NCBI GenBank assembly: GCA_029976025.1
Contig: JARKNX010000030.1
Coordinates: 62,001-126,000, forward strand
DNA: 64,000 nt
Direction of reading: 5' to 3'
Origin: Aggregatilineales bacterium
GTDB taxonomy: Bacteria > Chloroflexota > Anaerolineae > Aggregatilineales > Ch27
In this document: piece after piece, positions 60,672 to 64,000 of the stretch
Numbering within the stretch: the stretch's first letter is position 1
Layout of the letters: each line of letters opens with the position of its first letter
Notes under the pieces: model-generated
Told to the model about the DNA's origin: nothing
The model's database searches: none
What the model saw: only the letters and a program-made list of their open reading frames with translations
Translations under genes and position numbers: made by a program

Positions 60672-60700
60672 TTGGCCTGCGACGTATTCAGTGGTATTCT
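60672..60700 (+). promoter_or_regulatory. Probable sigma70 promoter of gdhA
   Basis: TTGGCC at 60672-60677 and TATTCT at 60695-60700 are 17 bases apart, and TGG before the -10 gives an extended -10. The leader to the ATG at 60768 is about 60 bases. The 298-base divergent gap shows no further gene. Confidence 0.55.
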
Positions 60701-60767
60701 CTTTGTATATGTTACTGTATTGCGTTGTGCATTCTGCATGATCTGAAGACGATCGAAAGGGCATTCT

Positions 60768-62039
60768 ATGACCACTGCGACGCCGAAGATTGAAGCGGCG
60801 AATCCTTTTGAAAATGCATTGCAGCAACTGGATCGCGCCCTGCATTATCTCGATGTCTCGCCGGGTATGGCGGAGTTTCTCCGCCGTCCTCACCGCGAAT
60901 TTACGGTGAATTTCCCGGTCCGGATGGACAACGGCGAAATCCAGATGTTTACCGGCTATCGTGTCCAGCACAGCATCGTGCGCGGGCCGGCCAAGGGCGG
61001 CATCCGCTACCACCCCATGGTCTCCATGGATGAGGTGCGGGCGCTGTCCATGTGGATGACATGGAAGTGTGCGGTGATGAATCTGCCCTACGGTGGCGCC
61101 AAAGGCGGCATCATCGTCGATCCGCGCCAGCTTTCGCAGGGCGAAGTGGAGCGGATGACCCGCCGCTTTGCTTACGAGCTGATCCCGATTATCGGCCCGG
61201 ACCAGGATATCCCCGCGCCCGATGTCAATACCGGCGCCCAGACGATGGCCTGGATAATGGATACTTACTCCATGACCACCGGCACGCCGTCCCCTGGTGT
61301 GGTGACCGGCAAGCCGGTGTCGGTGGGCGGGTCGCTGGGTCGTAGCGAGGCAACCGGCCGCGGAGTCATGTATACGACGCTGCGCGCCCTCAAGCACCTG
61401 GATATCCCGGTGAAGGAGGCGCGGGTAGTCGTTCAGGGCTTCGGCAACGTGGGAGCCGTCGCCGCTTATCTGATGCAGGAAGAGGGGGCCACGATCATCG
61501 GCGTCGGCGATGTCAGCGGCGCCCTGTACGATCCGAACGGGCTGGACGCCCGCGATGTGCTCGCCTATGCCCGGGGCCATTCCAACCTGATCGAAGGTTA
61601 CCCCAAGGCCAAAGCGATCACTAACGAGGAACTTCTGACGCTGGAATGCGATGTCCTGATCCCGGCAGCGCTGGAGAATCAGATCACGGCGGCGAATGCC
61701 GGGCAGATCAAGGCCCGCGTGATCGCCGAGGGGGCTAACGGGCCAACTACGCCGGAAGCGGACGATATCCTGCGCCAGAGGGGGATCATGATCATCCCCG
61801 ACATCCTGTGCAACGCCGGGGGGGTGACTGTCTCCTATCTGGAATGGGTGCAGGACCGGCAGTACTTCTTCTGGACGGAGGATGAAATCAACAGCCGGCT
61901 GGAGCGCATGATGGACGAGGGCTTCTACGCCGTCCTCAAGATTGCGCAGGATATGGAAGTCGATATGCGCACGGCGGCCTATATCCTGGCCGTCCGGCGC
62001 GTGGTGGAGGTGGCCCAGCTTCGCGGCTTCTATCCCTAA
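60768..62039 (+). CDS. gdhA: Glu/Leu/Phe/Val-type dehydrogenase, probable glutamate dehydrogenase
   Basis: 423 residues, AAAGGG six bases before ATG. The glutamate-binding GPAKGGIRYHPMVSMDEVRA, LPYGGAKGGIIVDPRQLS (catalytic Lys in GGAKGG) and GPDQDIPAPDVNTG are intact, as is the nucleotide-binding motif VVQGFGNVGAVAAYLMQEEG. Length fits the hexameric family of about 420 residues. It interconverts glutamate and 2-oxoglutarate with ammonia using NAD(P). The coenzyme cannot be read with certainty. It is a single-gene unit between a promoter and a strong terminator. Confidence 0.93.
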   Translation: MTTATPKIEAANPFENALQQLDRALHYLDVSPGMAEFLRRPHREFTVNFPVRMDNGEIQMFTGYRVQHSIVRGPAKGGIRYHPMVSMDEVRALSMWMTWKCAVMNLPYGGAKGGIIVDPRQLSQGEVERMTRRFAYELIPIIGPDQDIPAPDVNTGAQTMAWIMDTYSMTTGTPSPGVVTGKPVSVGGSLGRSEATGRGVMYTTLRALKHLDIPVKEARVVVQGFGNVGAVAAYLMQEEGATIIGVGDVSGALYDPNGLDARDVLAYARGHSNLIEGYPKAKAITNEELLTLECDVLIPAALENQITAANAGQIKARVIAEGANGPTTPEADDILRQRGIMIIPDILCNAGGVTVSYLEWVQDRQYFFWTEDEINSRLERMMDEGFYAVLKIAQDMEVDMRTAAYILAVRRVVEVAQLRGFYP

Positions 62040-62064
62040 AGCGGGCCGGGCCGGGGTATCTGGC

Positions 62065-62100
62065 GGCGGATGTGCGGCGCAGGCACATCCGCCGTTTTTG
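62065..62100 (+). terminator. Rho-independent terminator of gdhA
   Basis: GGCGGATGTGC at 62065-62075 pairs perfectly with GCACATCCGCC at 62083-62093, then GTTTTTG. Strong stem and T run. Confidence 0.9.
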
Positions 62101-62297
62101 TTGCCCCACATCCGCTCCGGGCGCGATTCTGCGCCTTATTTTGACATTATGAACAAATACAGAGGCCTGATTTTGAATGGTTTAGCCTATAGGAGGTTGC
62201 TCCAGAATCGGTTTATGATGCAATCAGCTATGAGATCCCTGTGAACGATAGAACCACACCGGGTGAAATCACCGAACAAAAAAATACTTCTTGTGAA
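62101..62297. other. AT-richer intergenic island between two terminators
   Basis: This stretch lies between convergent genes and between two hairpins and is clearly less GC-rich than its surroundings. It contains TTGACA at 62141 and a 31-codon reading frame (62149-62244) with AGGAGG inside it, but no -10 at the right distance. I cannot call a gene here. Confidence 0.3.
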
Positions 62298-62341
62298 GGC
62301 TGGGGCGCGGTATCCGGGGCAGTATCGCGCCCCAGCCCTTT
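62298..62341. terminator. Long hairpin terminator between convergent genes
   Basis: GGCTGGGGCGCG at 62298-62309 pairs perfectly with CGCGCCCCAGCC at 62326-62337, followed on the plus strand by CTTTT. It probably ends the leftward gene beginning past the window and may also end any plus-strand transcript from the island upstream. Confidence 0.6.
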
Positions 62342-62358
62342 TCCAGGCACGGCGGTAT

Positions 62359-64000
62359 TCAGGTGGCGCGCAGGTACCCTATAGCTTCGTCCTGATCGGC
62401 GTTCATGATAACTTCCAGCAGCCGGCCTCCGCTGTTGGCGGGGATATCGACCACGGTGATGTACTGCGTCATCGCTGCGTCATTCGGCAGCAGGTCCGGC
62501 AGCAGATTCGGCGCGTTCTCGAAGAATGCCCAGTTGAAGGTATTCCCCGGCTCATTGGGGAAGAGCGCCAGCGGGTAGATGCGCGCCTCCACCAGGTCCT
62601 GAAAGAAGTGCGTGCCATAGGCCATTTCTGGCGCGCCGTCGGTCTGCTGGGAGAGGGCCAGCTCGATCAGGACGCGGCAGTTGTAGATATCGCCGTATCC
62701 TACCTTCACCCCCAGATGGATATTGGATGTCCCCCAGCGCCCCGGCCCCAGCAGGATGTAGACCTCGCCGTGCAGCCGTTCGTTCAGCCGGCCCACCACG
62801 CGCCCGACCTCCAGCCGGAGGTGCGGCTCCTCGATGCTGTTGTAAGTGGGCAGGACCATGACAGCATAGCGCACATCCCGCACAATCCCCTGCGGGACCA
62901 ACTGGCAGGCGGTGAACAACTTGTCTTCCGGGGGGATATCGCGCGGGATTTCCGGCGGCATTTCCGGGTTGTGCTCGCTGAGCGGGCGGCACTGCAAGAG
63001 CGTGATGCCGAAGCGGACCTGCGGGCGGGTTTCCGTCACCTCGATGGCGTATTCGATATCCACCGGGCGCTCGTAGTGTGATTCCAGACAGCTCAGCATA
63101 CGGCGCATCAGGTCCGGGAAATTGGTTTGCCTGATCAGTTGATCGAAGGTGAAGACCAGCCGGTCCGGGTCAATATGGGACGGGCGCATGAAGAACGGCT
63201 GGATGAAATCATCCCTGAGTTCAGAAGCCAGCAGGCGCAGCGCGGGGTAGTTGCCGTCAATCGCCTCCGTGATCGGGATGGTCTTGAAGGCATTTTCTTC
63301 CATGTCGATCACATCGATCAGGTGCTGGGAATACTGCCGTATCTCGTCACCGCGCGTCTCCGGACGGAGCTGGGGATGGGAAAGCGCGATCATGCGCGGG
63401 TAATCGTTGGCGACCCGGTCTACCGCTCGCGTGCCCAGCCCGACCACCAGCCGCAGCAGGCCGTCCTCGCGGCGGATGCGCGGACTCCAGCGAAACGGGT
63501 TGCGGCTGAACCCCACTCCGGCGAAGGAAGGGAAGTAGTGGCGCCCGTAAATCTGCCCTTCAACCGTCTGAATCAGGATTGCCATGCGCTCATCGAAGTC
63601 GATCAGGCCCATCTGGTCGCGGTAGATCAGGGCATCAGGGCTGAAGGTGGAAGCGTAGATTTTGAGCATCGTCTCCGTCGCCGCCTGCAGATTCTCATCC
63701 AGAGTGCCCTGGTTGGGCAGGAAGTAGCTCTCGTACTTGCCGGCGAAAGAGGTGTCGAAGCTGTCTTCCAGCAGACTCGACGATCGTAGAATCAGCGGGG
63801 TCTTGCCGACTTCTTCCAGCACGTCGCGGAGCTGGCTGATCACGTATTCCGGCAGTTTGGCTTCCATGTACTGCGCGTAGATGACCGGGTAATCAGCGAT
63901 GATTTCCTCGCGTGTGCGGTATTTCTGGCTCATGTACTGGAAAAATTCGTTGACTTCCCTGACTTCGTAAAACACATCGGAGCCGATATACCAGGAGTCC
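62359..64000 (-). CDS. PPDK/PEP-synthase N-terminal-type ATP-binding protein, 5'-truncated by the window edge
   Basis: About 547 visible residues; the frame is open to the window's right edge, so the N-terminus is missing. Motifs of the pyruvate phosphate dikinase ATP-grasp domain: PLILRSSSLLEDSFDTSFAG (RSSxxxED), GYESYFLPN-like KYESYFLPNQ and VGFSRNPFRWSPRIRREDGL. The later part (PHLRLEVGRVVGRLNERLHG, LLGPGRWGTSNIHLGVKV) is unlike PEP synthase and has no phosphohistidine domain or PEP-binding domain in view. Relatives with this layout are often annotated phosphoenolpyruvate synthase-like; the true reaction is open. It is the only gene on its strand before the edge. Confidence 0.78.
   Translation of the reverse strand, partial: DSWYIGSDVFYEVREVNEFFQYMSQKYRTREEIIADYPVIYAQYMEAKLPEYVISQLRDVLEEVGKTPLILRSSSLLEDSFDTSFAGKYESYFLPNQGTLDENLQAATETMLKIYASTFSPDALIYRDQMGLIDFDERMAILIQTVEGQIYGRHYFPSFAGVGFSRNPFRWSPRIRREDGLLRLVVGLGTRAVDRVANDYPRMIALSHPQLRPETRGDEIRQYSQHLIDVIDMEENAFKTIPITEAIDGNYPALRLLASELRDDFIQPFFMRPSHIDPDRLVFTFDQLIRQTNFPDLMRRMLSCLESHYERPVDIEYAIEVTETRPQVRFGITLLQCRPLSEHNPEMPPEIPRDIPPEDKLFTACQLVPQGIVRDVRYAVMVLPTYNSIEEPHLRLEVGRVVGRLNERLHGEVYILLGPGRWGTSNIHLGVKVGYGDIYNCRVLIELALSQQTDGAPEMAYGTHFFQDLVEARIYPLALFPNEPGNTFNWAFFENAPNLLPDLLPNDAAMTQYITVVDIPANSGGRLLEVIMNADQDEAIGYLRAT

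Noticed and set aside
60363-62111. 582-codon minus-strand frame across gdhA
   Set aside because: Shadow of glutamate dehydrogenase; no motifs and composition is biased to His/Asp/Arg.

Overview
The window is a gene-dense, high-GC (estimated by eye at a little over 60%) bacterial chromosome segment with 51 supported protein genes, no recognisable rRNA or tRNA gene, no insertion sequence and no CRISPR array. Gene content suggests a Chloroflexota (Anaerolineae-like) bacterium: exported proteins with long Thr/Pro linkers, a Ser/Thr kinase with SH3-like sensor domains, a roadblock/V4R/response-regulator cluster, a cyclase-AAA-TPR signalling protein, VanW and PspC proteins, and frequent GTG/TTG starts. 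This placement is inferred from gene style, not from a marker gene.

Layout. 1-8.5 kb: the 3' part of a GH2 glycosidase, an EamA transporter, a GMC-type oxidoreductase, a TPR membrane protein with a rhomboid protease, an unknown protein, a methyltransferase and a stand-alone FeoA. 8.8-11.9 kb: a PhnP-like metallohydrolase, an esterase and an exported beta-propeller-like protein. 12-14 kb: a leftward signalling operon (roadblock, V4R, receiver plus degenerate GGDEF). 14.3-17.3 kb: a lipoprotein facing a membrane-anchored protein built from an unfamiliar duplicated repeat. 17.4-20.2 kb: a leftward group with an aminotransferase, a PIG-L deacetylase and a PyrK-like flavoprotein. 20.5-25.9 kb: two sugar-type ABC permeases with unusual insertions, an inositol-monophosphatase-family enzyme and NDH-2. 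26-31 kb: a nonapeptide-repeat protein overlapping a phospholipase-D-like protein, and a HerA-like ATPase.

31-41 kb: VanW protein, double-FHA protein, Maf, pentapeptide-repeat protein, GT2, a small membrane protein, a TrmA/RlmD-type RNA methyltransferase lacking the usual nucleophilic cysteine, a second IMPase-family gene and a LuxR-like regulator. 41-51 kb: a 1350-residue cyclase/AAA/TPR protein, a PMT-type glycosyltransferase, a DinB-like gene with an in-frame stop at its expected start, a clan-A glycosidase, an ElaB-like anchored coiled coil, a two-domain lipoprotein and an EthD-like protein. 51-57 kb: a small DUF2892-like protein, MscL with a zinc ribbon, a GH4 glycosidase with a BadF/GlcNAc-kinase-like partner, and a kinase with a TP-rich stalk and two SH3-like domains. 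57-64 kb: M23 peptidase, PspC with a poly-aspartate stretch, RsmC-like methyltransferase, YhhN protein, glutamate dehydrogenase, and the 3' part of a PPDK/PEP-synthase-type ATP-binding protein.

Many genes serve cell-surface sensing, carbohydrate use (GH2, GH4, clan-A glycosidase, sugar ABC permeases, sugar kinase) and signalling. Several transcription units have credible sigma70-type promoters and hairpin terminators. No single large new operon stands out. The strongest candidates for new biology are the duplicated 27-residue-repeat protein, the paired insertions in the two ABC permeases, the Cys-less RNA methyltransferase and the palindrome upstream of the roadblock operon.
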